DNA of 64,000 bases from Bacillota bacterium (GTDB taxonomy: Bacteria; Bacillota; Dethiobacteria; DTU022; PWGO01). Below, in pieces: positions 33,818 through 43,569 of the stretch. The stretch lies in the NCBI GenBank assembly GCA_012518215.1, contig JAAYSV010000046.1, positions 1 through 64,000 on the forward strand, in the 5' to 3' direction. The position numbers were made by a program, and so were the translations under genes. The notes beneath the pieces were generated by a model. The model was given only the letters and a program-made list of their open reading frames with translations. It had not been told where the DNA came from and made no database searches. The first letter of the stretch is position 1; the number at the start of each line of letters is the position of its first letter.

Positions 33818-36288
33818 TGTATTTCGATTACCTTAAAGGCAAGAAAAACATGGTATGGACTTTCATGGGCAATACCCGCATGTATGACGCCATAAATGAC
33901 TACGGGGACAGAATAGGCACCGTAGGAATGTTCTCTTTTAACATAAATTTAGACGGCACTATAAATGAAACGGGGGTCCCTGTTTCGAGCCTTTCAGCCT
34001 ATCGCGCGAAATGGCCCCATATAAAATGGCTCTGTACGTGCATGAATAACGGCGATGCGGCTATTTTCACTGCCCTTCGCAATAACACAAACGGAGCGAG
34101 GGATACCTTTCTTTCGGAACTGATCAGGATAATGCAAAAATATCCGTGGTGCGCGGGGATTGATATAGACCTTGAGCGCGGCGGCGGATATGAAAACAAG
34201 GATGCAGCAAATCAGCTCTTCTCCCTTATTTATTCCACAGTTAAAGGCTACAGCGCCGCAAAGCAGGTCAACATCTGTCTTCCCGGCATGACGGGCGTGG
34301 AAGGTTCGGTAGGCGGCGAAAACTGGTGCGTATATGCTGACCTTGATGCTTATTGTGATACTGCGGCAATTATGTCATACGGCATGGCATGGGCAGGCTC
34401 GGCTCCCGGTCCTGTTTCTCCACGTGACTGGCTTGAAGGCATTTATAACTATGCGGTAAAGGCAATGGATCCAAAGAAAATCTTCATGGGCCTTCCGGGA
34501 TACGGCTGGGAGTGGCAAATATATGCGCTACCTTCTGACCTTGGAAAAGAATACCGCGGCGTATCAGTGACCTACTATGCAGCTAAGCTCTGGGCTGAGG
34601 GCGGCTATAATTTTACCGGCAATGAGCCCCCGGAACCTTTTATACCATGGCTTGCCTATTGGGATGATTACAACAAAGTGCCATATATGTTCCCACACAT
34701 ATACGATTATGCCGAAGGCGGCGATGCATCATCGAAAGAACCGCCAATCATTAGCGACACCTATAATCGGCGCCGTTATCTTACCTGCTACGGCAAGGAA
34801 CAAAAAGCGGAGTTCGGTACAGTTTTCATTGACAGAGATGGGACTCCGGATGATTATACGGACGGTATCATCGTAGGCAGCGGTATGGTTACATTGTCCG
34901 CAAAAGACGGTGCAGCCACATATAATTTTAATATTGAACAGGCAGGAATTTACGATATTGCCGTAAAACTATGTTTCCCTTTCTGGGACAGAAACGAGAT
35001 AACGATAGAGCTTGACGGGATATCCCGCACCTTCACAGAAAACCGGCTGTGGTGGCCGTACTTTAGAAAAAATTTCTGGGCACCGCATTCCACCGGCGTT
35101 GAGCTTTCCGAAGGAGCGCACACCTTAACCATAAAAGGCGGCGCTTATGGCACCCAGTTCTATGGGTTCAGGGTCTGCTCCGCATTCTCTGAGAAGCCTT
35201 TTTCGGGTTCAGCGTCTTTTGCGCTCTCGCCTCGAAGCTTCAAAGATGTTGATGGAAACGTGGCTGTGCCTGACAAGGGATTTAAACTGACTACCGAAGT
35301 TCTTAGACGAAAACCTGATTCGGCGCTTATTTGGTACGAGGATTTCCGTGACCCTGTAACACTTCAGAACACCTACTGGAAAGTTATCTCGGGTTCATGG
35401 GCCGTATGGAGAAGCGATCAACATTCACAGGATCGTGTGTATTCCCAGCTTGAAGGAAGCGGCCAGCTTGCATGGAACTATGAGGGTTTTTCTGACGTTC
35501 ATATAAGGGCAAGAATAGCGTTTCCTCAAAACGGGGGCGGCAAAGCGGGTGTATTCCTTGGCGATATATACTGCGCCATAAATATAGACAACCAGAGAAT
35601 AGAGCTTTACCAAGGCGCATCTTTACTTGGCTCATGGCAAGGTTCATATTCTAAAACACCGGATAAGGATATCCATGATGAACCTAATATGTATCTGTTT
35701 GAGATGCGAAAACGCGGTAATAAAGTGCGGGTTTATTCCGGGAACAGCAACACTCTCAGGTTTACTGCCCAGGTCTCACCTTCAAGCGGCTATAGCGGAC
35801 TTAAATCCGACGGACAGATTAAATGCGAACTTCTGCGCTTAGGGGACGCCTGGACGTACGAACCGTATGAAGCCTTCGATGTAAAAATGCCGGATGGCTC
35901 TACTGAAAGCTATGGCAGGATAGACCGTGCGAATGTTCTATGGGATAGCGAATTTCAGGTATTTACTTTACAAAATGACGTTGAAGAATCCGCTACCCGA
36001 AGCGAAGACATTTCAATGGACTACGATTTCGTACATTCGCCCATGCTTTCTATTCCATGCAATGCAGATTATACCGCTGTGTTTATCCCGCGGGATATAA
36101 ATGTGTGGTGCTCAAGGCTTTTTCTCGGGGATGCGGACGGCTTTGGCATCGTTTATTACCAGGACGTAGACAGTCTTGTCTACTGGGCGAACGAGGCTGC
36201 GTACCGCTGGGGCCTGCGCGGCTTTGCACTATGGTCCCTGGGGCAGGAGGATCTGCGGCTTTGGGCAGCCCTTCCCAAACAAACTTAG
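33817..36288 (+). CDS. Tail protein with GH18-like glycosidase domain
   Basis: An 823-residue protein. The first ~300 residues are a TIM-barrel of glycoside hydrolase family 18: AGIDIDLERGG holds the DxDxE catalytic pattern and IMSYGMAW is the usual later motif. After a linker, a carbohydrate-binding-like domain (residues ~330-460), a LamG-like domain (~510-660) and a C-terminal extension follow. Such phage proteins cut cell-wall or capsule sugars at infection. ATG shares a base with the upstream stop. Confidence 0.85.
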   Translation: MYFDYLKGKKNMVWTFMGNTRMYDAINDYGDRIGTVGMFSFNINLDGTINETGVPVSSLSAYRAKWPHIKWLCTCMNNGDAAIFTALRNNTNGARDTFLSELIRIMQKYPWCAGIDIDLERGGGYENKDAANQLFSLIYSTVKGYSAAKQVNICLPGMTGVEGSVGGENWCVYADLDAYCDTAAIMSYGMAWAGSAPGPVSPRDWLEGIYNYAVKAMDPKKIFMGLPGYGWEWQIYALPSDLGKEYRGVSVTYYAAKLWAEGGYNFTGNEPPEPFIPWLAYWDDYNKVPYMFPHIYDYAEGGDASSKEPPIISDTYNRRRYLTCYGKEQKAEFGTVFIDRDGTPDDYTDGIIVGSGMVTLSAKDGAATYNFNIEQAGIYDIAVKLCFPFWDRNEITIELDGISRTFTENRLWWPYFRKNFWAPHSTGVELSEGAHTLTIKGGAYGTQFYGFRVCSAFSEKPFSGSASFALSPRSFKDVDGNVAVPDKGFKLTTEVLRRKPDSALIWYEDFRDPVTLQNTYWKVISGSWAVWRSDQHSQDRVYSQLEGSGQLAWNYEGFSDVHIRARIAFPQNGGGKAGVFLGDIYCAINIDNQRIELYQGASLLGSWQGSYSKTPDKDIHDEPNMYLFEMRKRGNKVRVYSGNSNTLRFTAQVSPSSGYSGLKSDGQIKCELLRLGDAWTYEPYEAFDVKMPDGSTESYGRIDRANVLWDSEFQVFTLQNDVEESATRSEDISMDYDFVHSPMLSIPCNADYTAVFIPRDINVWCSRLFLGDADGFGIVYYQDVDSLVYWANEAAYRWGLRGFALWSLGQEDLRLWAALPKQT

Positions 36289-36316
36289 CCAAGCAACCAT
36301 ATTTATTTAAACATTC

Positions 36317-36350
36317 AGCACGCCTTTAATATAACAGGGTGTGCTTTTTT
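36317..36350 (+). terminator. Terminator after the tail operon
   Basis: AGCACGCC (36317-36324) pairs with GGTGTGCT (36338-36345), with one G-T pair, followed by TTTTTT. It separates the tail genes from holin and lysin, which may have their own start further on. Confidence 0.75.
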
Positions 36351-36384
36351 ATATACAAATTTTACGAAACGGAGGTATTACCTA

Positions 36385-36792
36385 ATGAAAACGATCTGGT
36401 TATGGACACAAACAGCCATTGCGGGCGTAGGCGGTATACTGGGCTGGTATTTCGGGGGTGTTGACGGTTTTCTTTATGCCCTCATAGCCTTTGTGGTTGT
36501 CGATTACATCACGGGCGTACTGCGCGCCATCGTCGAAAGGAAATTATCAAGCCGAATCGGCGCTCAAGGAATTGCAAAAAAAGTGGCTCTTTTCCTTGTG
36601 GTAGGCATCGGGCACCTGATTGACGCCTATCTTTTAGGCGGTGAAGGCGCACCGCTTCGGACCGCGGTTATTTTCTTCTATATTGCAAACGAGGGCGTAA
36701 GCCTTTTGGAAAATGCCGCTGCCATAGGGCTGCCTGTGCCGGATAAGTTAAAAGATGTGTTGGCGCAACTTCATGGAAAGGATGGCGAATAA
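36385..36792 (+). CDS. Holin, family 4 (TcdE-like)
   Basis: A 135-residue membrane protein. Three hydrophobic segments (residues ~10-30, ~32-50, ~70-90) and FVVVDYITGVLRAIVERKL and AQGIAKKVALFLVVGI are features of holin family 4. It punctures the membrane so that the amidase can reach the wall. The next gene is the lysin. Confidence 0.9.
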   Translation: MKTIWLWTQTAIAGVGGILGWYFGGVDGFLYALIAFVVVDYITGVLRAIVERKLSSRIGAQGIAKKVALFLVVGIGHLIDAYLLGGEGAPLRTAVIFFYIANEGVSLLENAAAIGLPVPDKLKDVLAQLHGKDGE

Positions 36793-36793
36793 A

Positions 36794-37522
36794 ATGAATC
36801 TTCATAAACTTATTTTAACGAACAATGCCTGCTATAAGGCGGGCAAACCTCTAACGCCAAAGGGCGTCATGGTCCATTCAACGGGAGCGAACAACCCAAA
36901 TTTGAAACGCTATGTAGGACCTGATGATGGACTGCTTGGCAAAAACCAATACGGCAACCATTGGAACCAAGATAAACCGGACGGCAGACAAGTCTGCGTG
37001 CACGCGTTTATTGGCAAGCTGGCCGATGGCTCGATTGCCACCTATCAGACCTTGCCCTGGAATATGCGGGGCTGGCACTGCGCTTCAGGTCCTAAAGGTT
37101 CGGGAAACGATACCCATATAGGGTTTGAAATATGCGAAGACGGTCTGGCAGACCCGGTTTATTTTAACGCCGTATACAAAGAGGCAAGCGAGCTTTGCGC
37201 ATACCTTTGCAAAGAATATAGCCTCGATCCTTTAAAAGATGGAGTCTTAATCTGCCACTCTGAAGGCTATACCCGGGGCATTGCCAGTAACCATTCCGAT
37301 GTGATGCACTGGTTCCCCAAACACGGCAAGAATATGGATACCTTTAGGTCAGATGTTAAAAAGCTGCTTGACGCGGCTATTGTAAAGCCAGAGCCCCCTG
37401 CGCCTTCCGGCAAGCTCTATCGTGTCCAGATTGGCGCCTTTGCCGTTAAAGAAAACGCCGATGCCATGCTTCAAAAAGCGAAGGCGGCGGGATTTACCGA
37501 TGCCTTCATTAAATATTCGTAA
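36794..37522 (+). CDS. Endolysin: N-acetylmuramoyl-L-alanine amidase with SPOR domain
   Basis: A 242-residue protein; ATG 36794 fits GGAAAGGA about 12 bases upstream better than the earlier ATG at 36782, which overlaps that site. The amidase_2 domain shows MVHSTGANN, GWHCASG and ICHSEGYTRGI plus HSDVMHW. The C-terminal ~45 residues (LYRVQIGAFAVKENADAML) are a SPOR peptidoglycan-binding repeat. It cleaves the bond between muramic acid and the peptide stem. Confidence 0.93.
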   Translation: MNLHKLILTNNACYKAGKPLTPKGVMVHSTGANNPNLKRYVGPDDGLLGKNQYGNHWNQDKPDGRQVCVHAFIGKLADGSIATYQTLPWNMRGWHCASGPKGSGNDTHIGFEICEDGLADPVYFNAVYKEASELCAYLCKEYSLDPLKDGVLICHSEGYTRGIASNHSDVMHWFPKHGKNMDTFRSDVKKLLDAAIVKPEPPAPSGKLYRVQIGAFAVKENADAMLQKAKAAGFTDAFIKYS

Positions 37523-37535
37523 TAGATATTGTAAG

Positions 37536-37570
37536 GCCCGCAGAGTATAAAACCTCTGCGGGCTTTTTTT
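37536..37570 (+). terminator. Strong terminator after the endolysin
   Basis: A 10-bp perfect stem GCCCGCAGAG/CTCTGCGGGC (37536-37545, 37554-37563) followed by seven T. It ends the lysis transcript before the recombinase block. Confidence 0.95.
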
Positions 37571-37576
37571 ATTTAT

Positions 37577-37615
37577 GGGTGTATAAAATACTCCGCTTTT
37601 CTCCGTATAGCGAGG
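37577..37615 (+). repeat. 39-bp repeat, copy B (partner at 3572-3610)
   Basis: Matches copy A at 34 of 39 bases. It lies directly before the GAGGAGGGAG site of the next short gene, just as copy A lies before the short gene at 3652. It may be a shared leader or regulatory element that joined both operons in the element. Confidence 0.75.
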
Positions 37616-37626
37616 AGGGAGTTTTT

Positions 37627-37863
37627 ATGATCAATGATCAAAATAATAATCTATTGGAAAACAGGCAACAAATTGCTGGCGAAAAAAGCACTATCCCGCA
37701 TGAACAATTACAGCGCGAAGTTGATTATATACGGGCCCAGAGTATACTCGATTCCATGCTTCAAAATGGGCTTATCTCTTTGTACGAATTTAACAGGATA
37801 ACTGCACTAAACCGCAAATCCTTCTCCCCCGCACTGGCGCAGATAATGCCTGAAAGGCGTTGA
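37627..37863 (+). CDS. Small protein preceding the recombinases (SHOCT-like)
   Basis: A 78-residue protein, ATG 37627 after AGGAGG. The second half (IRAQSILDSMLQNGLISLYEFNRI) is like the short SHOCT module that often occurs beside serine recombinases in clostridial elements. No enzyme motif. Its leader is the 39-bp repeat. It probably belongs to the recombinase operon. Confidence 0.65.
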   Translation: MINDQNNNLLENRQQIAGEKSTIPHEQLQREVDYIRAQSILDSMLQNGLISLYEFNRITALNRKSFSPALAQIMPERR

Positions 37864-37914
37864 TATTACTGAGCAGCAGAGGTAATATGTGACACTAACC
37901 AAGGAGGTGAGGAT

Positions 37915-39477
37915 TTGAAAAAAGTAACAAAAATTGATCCAAATACAGCTGAAACAGCGGAGAATCCAAGGCTAAAAGTTGCGGCATACTGCCGCGTTTC
38001 CACTGACAGCAGCGAACAGATAGAAAGTCTTGATACTCAGATTAAGCACTATGAATCCTATATCAAGGCAAATCCTGATTGGGAATTTGCCGGAATCTAT
38101 TTTGACGAAGGTATTACAGGCACAAAAAAGGAAAAGCGAGCAGGACTACTTCAAATGGTCTCCGACGGCGAAAGCGGGAAATTCAATCTTATTGTAACGA
38201 AATCAATCAGCCGGTTTGCAAGGAATACAACGGACTGTTTGGAACTTGTCAGAAAACTGCTTGACCTCGGCATTTTTATCTATTTTGAGAAGGAAAACAT
38301 AAACACGGGGTCAATGGAAAGCGAACTCATGCTGTCAATCCTATCTGGGCTGGCCGAAAGTGAATCGGTTTCTATTGCGGAAAACAGTAAATGGTCTGTA
38401 ATACGCAGATTTCAAAACGGGACATACAAAATATCTTGCCCGCCCTACGGATATGATACCGTAGATGGAAAGCTTGTAATAAATGAACCCCAAGCAGAAA
38501 TCGTCCGCCATATTTTCACCGAAATTCTATCCGGCAAAGGTACGCAAAAAATTGCGAATGCATTAAATCAGCGGGGCATTCCCTCTAAGAAAGGCGGCCA
38601 CTGGACGGCGACTACCATTCGCGGGATAGCCGGTAATGAAAAATATACCGGGGACGCCATTTTTCAAAAGACCTATACCGACGCACACTTCAGCCGCCAT
38701 TACAATTACGGCGAAAAAGACCAGTACTTGATTAAAAGCCACCACGATGCGATTGTCAGCCATGAAGATTTCGAAGCTGCGCAGATGATTATAGAGCAGC
38801 GTGGTAAGGAAAAAGGATTGGAAAAACAGGATAAAAAGTATCAGAACCGTTACCCCTTTTCCGGCAAAATAATTTGCGGTGAGTGCGGCGGCAAGTTTAA
38901 GCGCCGAATACATTCTACCGGCAGACATAATATCGCATGGTGCTGCTTAACACATATCTTGGATATTGAAAGGTGCTCAATGAAATACATTCCGGAGACG
39001 GATTTTGAATATGCGTTTGTAACTATGATGAACAAGCTCATCTTTGGGCATCAGATTATTTTAAAGCCGCTACTCATGAGTCTGCGGGGTATCAAATCCG
39101 AAGATAGCATAGAAAAGCTTCACGACCTTGATGAGAAGCTTAAAGAAAATGAAAAACAACGGCAGGTGCTGATTGCTCTGCAGACCCGTGGTTATCTTGA
39201 CCCTGCCGTATACAATAGAAGCAATAATGAGCTTATACAAGAAGCCGAGCGTATACAACGCCAAAAAGAATCCTTATCCCGCTTCATAAACAGCGACAAT
39301 ACAAACCTGCATGAAGTCAGCGAACTTTTGCAGTACGCTACGAAGTCGGAAATGTTGGATACCTTTGACGGCAAGCTGTTCACCCGCTTCGTAGAGCGAA
39401 TTATTGTGTATTCCCGGGCGGAAATCGGGTTTGAATTAAAATGCGGCTTAACGCTAAAAGAAAGGTTGATAAGATAA
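37915..39477 (+). CDS. Large serine recombinase 1
   Basis: A 520-residue protein with a TTG start following AAGGAGGTGAGGA. The resolvase domain has AAYCRVSTD with Ser29 as the likely nucleophile and KSISRFARN, the recombinase domain follows from ~residue 165, then a zinc ribbon (IICGECGGKF, then WCC and RC) and a long coiled coil at the end. It can act as the phage integrase. First of three genes. Confidence 0.95.
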   Translation: MKKVTKIDPNTAETAENPRLKVAAYCRVSTDSSEQIESLDTQIKHYESYIKANPDWEFAGIYFDEGITGTKKEKRAGLLQMVSDGESGKFNLIVTKSISRFARNTTDCLELVRKLLDLGIFIYFEKENINTGSMESELMLSILSGLAESESVSIAENSKWSVIRRFQNGTYKISCPPYGYDTVDGKLVINEPQAEIVRHIFTEILSGKGTQKIANALNQRGIPSKKGGHWTATTIRGIAGNEKYTGDAIFQKTYTDAHFSRHYNYGEKDQYLIKSHHDAIVSHEDFEAAQMIIEQRGKEKGLEKQDKKYQNRYPFSGKIICGECGGKFKRRIHSTGRHNIAWCCLTHILDIERCSMKYIPETDFEYAFVTMMNKLIFGHQIILKPLLMSLRGIKSEDSIEKLHDLDEKLKENEKQRQVLIALQTRGYLDPAVYNRSNNELIQEAERIQRQKESLSRFINSDNTNLHEVSELLQYATKSEMLDTFDGKLFTRFVERIIVYSRAEIGFELKCGLTLKERLIR

Positions 39478-39894
39478 ATGAGCCATATCCCATACGGATA
39501 TCTAATTGAAAATGGAAAAGCCGTTGTTGATGAACAAGCTGCTAAGAAAATAAAAACATTATTTCAATCTTATCTGAGCGGCGATTCGTTAACCTCGGCC
39601 GCAAAGAAGGCAGATATTAAGGCCTTCCACGCAGGAATCGGCAGGATGCTCAGAAATAAATACTATTTCGGTGATGGTTATTATCCGGCAATTATTGAAC
39701 CCGACACTTTTGAAGCCGCTGAAGCAGAACGCATCAGGCGGGCAGAAAAACTCGGCCGAATCCATGAATCAGAAATAAAGAAGGAAATCGTCTACCCCTC
39801 TACATTCCGCATCGTCCAGGGTACAGAGCAATTTGATGATCCGTTCCAGCAGGCGGAATATGCCTACAGCTTGATAGAAAGTGAGGACCCGTAA
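39478..39894 (+). CDS. Recombinase-domain protein without catalytic domain
   Basis: A 138-residue protein that starts right after the first recombinase stop. Its content ([20 protein letters not shown], then [20 protein letters not shown]) matches only the recombinase domain that follows the catalytic part in large serine recombinases. No resolvase catalytic serine motif is present. It is a natural candidate for an accessory or DNA-binding partner. Such middle members are known from recombinase trios in Firmicutes elements. Confidence 0.85.
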   Translation: MSHIPYGYLIENGKAVVDEQAAKKIKTLFQSYLSGDSLTSAAKKADIKAFHAGIGRMLRNKYYFGDGYYPAIIEPDTFEAAEAERIRRAEKLGRIHESEIKKEIVYPSTFRIVQGTEQFDDPFQQAEYAYSLIESEDP

Positions 39895-39896
39895 AA

Positions 39897-41468
39897 ATGG
39901 AAGAAAAAATGACTGTAACGCTGCTTCCGGCAAGGAAAAAAGCGTGTTCAGTAAAAAATGATGAAGAAAACCCAAAACTTCGCGTAGCTGCTTACTGCCG
40001 CGTTTCCACCGATAGCGACGAACAGGAAACCAGTTATGACGCACAAATTACGCATTATACTGCTTATATAAACGGGCATCCGGATTGGGAGCTGGCCGGT
40101 ATTTATGCCGACGATGGTATTTCGGGCACCAACACCAAAAAGCGCGAGGAATTCAACCGCATGATTGAGGACTGCATGGCAGGCAAAATAGATAAGGTAA
40201 TCACCAAATCAATAAGCCGCTTTGCAAGGAATACAGTGGATTGCTTGAACTACATTAGACAATTAAAAGACAAGAACATACCCGTATATTTTGAGAAAGA
40301 AAATATCGATAGCATGGATTCCAAGGGCGAAATTATGCTCACCATCATGGCATCCCTTGCCCAGCAGGAAAGCCAATCGTTAAGCCAGAACGTAAAGCTT
40401 GGGCTGCAGTACCGCTACCAGCAGGGTGAAATTCAAATAAACTGTGCACGGTTCCTTGGTTATACCAAGAATGAAAACAAGAAGCTAATCATTGTTCCGG
40501 AAGAAGCTGAGGTTGTAAAACGAATATACCGAGAATATCTTGAGGGCGCAAGTATGCTAAAAATTGCCCGCGGCCTTGAGGCCGATGGTATTCTAAACGG
40601 TGCAGGGAGGAAAAAATGGCACACCAGCAACATCAACCAGATTTTGCGGAATGAAAAATATATAGGCGATGCCCTTTTGCAAAAGACATATACTACTGAT
40701 TTTCTAACGAAAAAACGAGTGAAAAACCATGGCATTGTCCCTCAGTATTATGTAGAGAACAGCCATGAGGCCATCATCCCGCGAGAAATTTTCATGCAGG
40801 TGCAAGAAGAACTTATCCGCCGCCGCATCGTCCACACCAGCCCAAATGGTAAGAAGAGGACCTTCAGCAGTACGCACTGCTTTTCAAATATGATTATCTG
40901 CGGTGGCTGTGGAGAATTTTTCCGCAGAATTCATTGGAATAATCGAGGGAAAAAGTCCATCGTTTGGCGCTGCATCAGCAGGCTCGAAAACACCGGCCAG
41001 TTCTGCAATGCCCGCACGGTACCGGAAGGCACCATTGAGCAGGTGCTGGTCAATGCAATCAACCAAACGCTATGCGATAAGGATTCCTTCCTCTCTGTTC
41101 TTAAAAATAATATTGAGACCGTCATAAGTCATGAAAACGATACAAAACTTGCCGGCATCGACAAACGGCTGGAGGAGCTTCAAACAGAGCTTGTGAAACT
41201 GGCCAACTCCAAAGCAGACTACGATAAAGTGGGCGAGGAAATTTACCGCCTGCGTGACGAAAAGCAAAAAGTACAGCTTGAGGTAATCGGGCGGGACGAA
41301 CTGAAAAAACACATTGACGATATGAGTGAATTCCTAAAAGGGCAGCCCACAGCGATTACCGAATATGATGAGTCACTTGTCCGGCGGCTGGTTGAAAAAA
41401 TCACCGTCTACGAGGATAAATTCACCGTGGAATTCAAGTCTGGCGTGACGGCGGATGTGAGAGAATAA
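39897..41468 (+). CDS. Large serine recombinase 2
   Basis: A 523-residue protein, ATG two bases after the previous stop. AAYCRVSTD (Ser37), [10 protein letters not shown] and a zinc ribbon ([25 protein letters not shown]) make it a complete large serine recombinase, related to but distinct from the first copy. Ends with a coiled coil. The three genes form one operon that closes the element on the right. Confidence 0.95.
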   Translation: MEEKMTVTLLPARKKACSVKNDEENPKLRVAAYCRVSTDSDEQETSYDAQITHYTAYINGHPDWELAGIYADDGISGTNTKKREEFNRMIEDCMAGKIDKVITKSISRFARNTVDCLNYIRQLKDKNIPVYFEKENIDSMDSKGEIMLTIMASLAQQESQSLSQNVKLGLQYRYQQGEIQINCARFLGYTKNENKKLIIVPEEAEVVKRIYREYLEGASMLKIARGLEADGILNGAGRKKWHTSNINQILRNEKYIGDALLQKTYTTDFLTKKRVKNHGIVPQYYVENSHEAIIPREIFMQVQEELIRRRIVHTSPNGKKRTFSSTHCFSNMIICGGCGEFFRRIHWNNRGKKSIVWRCISRLENTGQFCNARTVPEGTIEQVLVNAINQTLCDKDSFLSVLKNNIETVISHENDTKLAGIDKRLEELQTELVKLANSKADYDKVGEEIYRLRDEKQKVQLEVIGRDELKKHIDDMSEFLKGQPTAITEYDESLVRRLVEKITVYEDKFTVEFKSGVTADVRE

Positions 41469-41482
41469 GGCTGAAAGAGAGC

Positions 41483-41519
41483 AAGGCACCCTACGAATTA
41501 TAACGTAGGGTGCCTTTTA
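41483..41519 (+). terminator. Terminator between recombinases and the 584-aa gene
   Basis: A 13-bp stem AAGGCACCCTACG/CGTAGGGTGCCTT (41483-41495, 41504-41516) followed by TTTTAT on the plus strand. It ends the recombinase transcript; the stop of the minus-strand gene lies in its 3' arm. Confidence 0.92.
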
Positions 41520-43271
41520 TATGGTTAATGAAAGTGAGGCATCGTTACCATGCAATTCCACATCGTCTGTATTGTAGGAAATCCCCAGTGTTTCGAGCTT
41601 TTGACATAAACATTTTTTACTATACAAGGGCGAATGATTTGTATTTTTTGCTTCAAGTAAAACAACTTGTTTTTCTTTGCGCATTGGAAAAATAATAATC
41701 CCATCAAATTCACATAATTTATGTCCAGGCTGATTTTTTTTATAAACGAGGATGCTTGCTGGTATTGTAATAGTAGTATCATTTTTTGCATCTTCACTTA
41801 ATATGTAGCATAGATGATCCGCCTCATGGCGCTCATCTACGGTTCCAATCTTATTTTTTAGAAGTGCTTGTACTGCATCAATTCTTTGTTTTTTCCCTCT
41901 ATTACATAGAACACAAATATTTTGATCAATAGTAGGTTTAATTAATATAGGGTATTCATTGAAAAAATATCGAAGAAAGAACTTGCTTGACAAGAGAAAA
42001 CGAACATCATTAATGTTTATATTGGGAACAGCCCTCAAATAGATAATAACAGTTCGTAAAATATTGAGTGCTACATGCGTTTTGTCTTCACAATGCTTTT
42101 TTATTGACACCAGTATGGTTCTCTCACCTTGATGCCTATCATAATAACCTACACGGGATTTATTGATTCTTTCTAATGATTGAAATAGTTTTTTAGACAA
42201 CCCGTTGTCAATAGCATCAAATGTCAGCTTTAATATGCCATCTTTGCAAAAATCCTTCTTTTGTGGATACGATATGTTAAAAGGGCTATTGTTATTTAAC
42301 CAAAAATCCTCATAATATTTTTTCGGATTCTTTTGTGGGGTTAGAACCTTTTTTATAATTTTCTTGGAAATAGCATAATAGCAAATAGCATTTGAGATTT
42401 CATTATAAACAGTATCATTTAACATTTTACTAATTGAATTTAATAATTGCTCAGTTGAACTGTTATTATTATAAATCGATAACAATTCCCGAAACAGTAT
42501 CAGAATTGTCTTGTCTTCGCATAAATCAATAGTAATCGGTGTTTTTGCTATTTGTAAATCGTAAGAAATATAAGAAACACTCCGGACAGAACGGAAAAGT
42601 TTGAAAATATAACTTAATTTTTTTTCATCATTGAATACTTTGTCATTTATATATGCATATATAAGTTCTTCGGCAAGAACTACAGATTGCTTGCTATGAT
42701 CACATCGTTCGAGAACTAACAGCGAATTTAATAAGTGAAATCTCTGATAGTTATTATCCCTCAAAATTTTTTCAGCTTCAGCATGGAAGCGTTCATTATC
42801 CGAACTATAAACAATCATTTTATGAAAATCTGCTTTTTGGTCTGCAAGTAATACCGCTGAACGAGACGCGACGAAGGTGTTATAAAAATGACCTATATTA
42901 TATACTATTGTTAAAATTTGAAGCAGATCTCCAATAGTAGGTATTTTACACCCGTTAGGATATTGTAAGTTCGTATAAAATTCTGATGATTTGACTGGAT
43001 TATTATATGTATATTTTAATTGATCTTGTAATTCCCTTTTTATTAATTGATGAAAATACAATTGTAAAAATACATAATCATATCTACTTTTCAATAATTT
43101 ATTTTCGACCCTTATAACACCTAATTGAGGAACAGCCTTCATGCGTTCAATTATTCCGATTGAATCTAACTCTTCATAGAGTTCCGTTGCATATGCATAT
43201 AAATCAACCTTAACTTTTCCCGTATTTCTTCTACGCTTTTTTTTCCTGAGCAAGTCATTCACTATAATCAT
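41517..43271 (-). CDS. AT-rich protein with C-terminal PD-(D/E)XK-like signature, candidate defence gene
   Basis: A 584-residue protein; I use ATG 43271 after AAGGTGAAG (a GTG at 43280 is embedded in the site). Base composition is clearly more AT-rich than both prophage and host. Most of the length is helical and unrecognised. A CVLC pair lies about residue 448-451. Near the C-terminus, CEFDGIIIFPMRKEKQ with D523 is followed by LLEAKN with E540 and K542, the D...E-x-K pattern of restriction-type nucleases. It stands alone at the prophage/host border and is transcribed against the recombinases. Confidence 0.7.
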   Translation of the reverse strand: MIIVNDLLRKKKRRRNTGKVKVDLYAYATELYEELDSIGIIERMKAVPQLGVIRVENKLLKSRYDYVFLQLYFHQLIKRELQDQLKYTYNNPVKSSEFYTNLQYPNGCKIPTIGDLLQILTIVYNIGHFYNTFVASRSAVLLADQKADFHKMIVYSSDNERFHAEAEKILRDNNYQRFHLLNSLLVLERCDHSKQSVVLAEELIYAYINDKVFNDEKKLSYIFKLFRSVRSVSYISYDLQIAKTPITIDLCEDKTILILFRELLSIYNNNSSTEQLLNSISKMLNDTVYNEISNAICYYAISKKIIKKVLTPQKNPKKYYEDFWLNNNSPFNISYPQKKDFCKDGILKLTFDAIDNGLSKKLFQSLERINKSRVGYYDRHQGERTILVSIKKHCEDKTHVALNILRTVIIYLRAVPNININDVRFLLSSKFFLRYFFNEYPILIKPTIDQNICVLCNRGKKQRIDAVQALLKNKIGTVDERHEADHLCYILSEDAKNDTTITIPASILVYKKNQPGHKLCEFDGIIIFPMRKEKQVVLLEAKNTNHSPLYSKKCLCQKLETLGISYNTDDVELHGNDASLSLTI

Positions 43272-43368
43272 TATCTTCACCTTGCCTTAATAATACTTTA
43301 AATGTATAATAATGAATTACCAATTCTACATCCATCCTGACCACACAACCTCGCCATTTTCAAAAAAA

Positions 43369-43450
43369 CATCTAAATTGACCACTCGCAAACCCATGTTA
43401 TCTAAATCGACCACTGGTTAAACACTGACATCTAAATCGACCACTCGCAA
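43369..43450. repeat. Three 30-bp-spaced repeats, IS21-type transposon end remnant
   Basis: TCTAAATTGACCACTCGC (43371), TCTAAATCGACCACTGG (43401) and TCTAAATCGACCACTCGC (43431) are exactly 30 bp apart. Several copies of a TGGTCGATTTAGA-type word (the complement) at the end is a known trait of IS21-family transposons. No istA or istB gene is here, so it would be a remnant. Confidence 0.55.
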
Positions 43451-43530
43451 GCATTTGATCCTGTTTTGACATGTTCCCGCAAAGCAAAAAATTCACATTT
43501 CCCCCCAATAAATTTTAGACTTAAATTTAC

Positions 43531-43557
43531 GAAAAAGGCTTGTATCAAGCCTTTTTC
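43531..43557. terminator. Strong bidirectional hairpin
   Basis: GAAAAAGGCTTG (43531-43542) pairs perfectly with CAAGCCTTTTTC (43546-43557), loop TAT. T-runs on both strands. It could end the metallophosphoesterase transcript on the minus strand. Confidence 0.85.
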
Positions 43558-43569
43558 ACGAGCCATGTC

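Larger units (their letters stand above)
1..41520. mobile_element. Integrated HK97-type siphovirus-like prophage, left end outside window
   Basis: The stretch carries a complete early replication block, packaging, head, tail and lysis genes and a serine-recombinase set, in the usual order for a long-tailed phage of Gram-positive bacteria. No integrase or repressor is seen on the left, so the left end and probably the lysogeny control genes lie before base 1. The right limit is not fixed by a visible attachment site; the last clear phage feature is the terminator after the third recombinase. The 584-residue gene that follows may still be cargo of the element. Confidence 0.93.

Noticed and set aside
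43369-43450. CRISPR array from 30-bp spacing
   Set aside because: Only three copies, spacers of about 12 bp, and no cas genes; a transposon end fits better.
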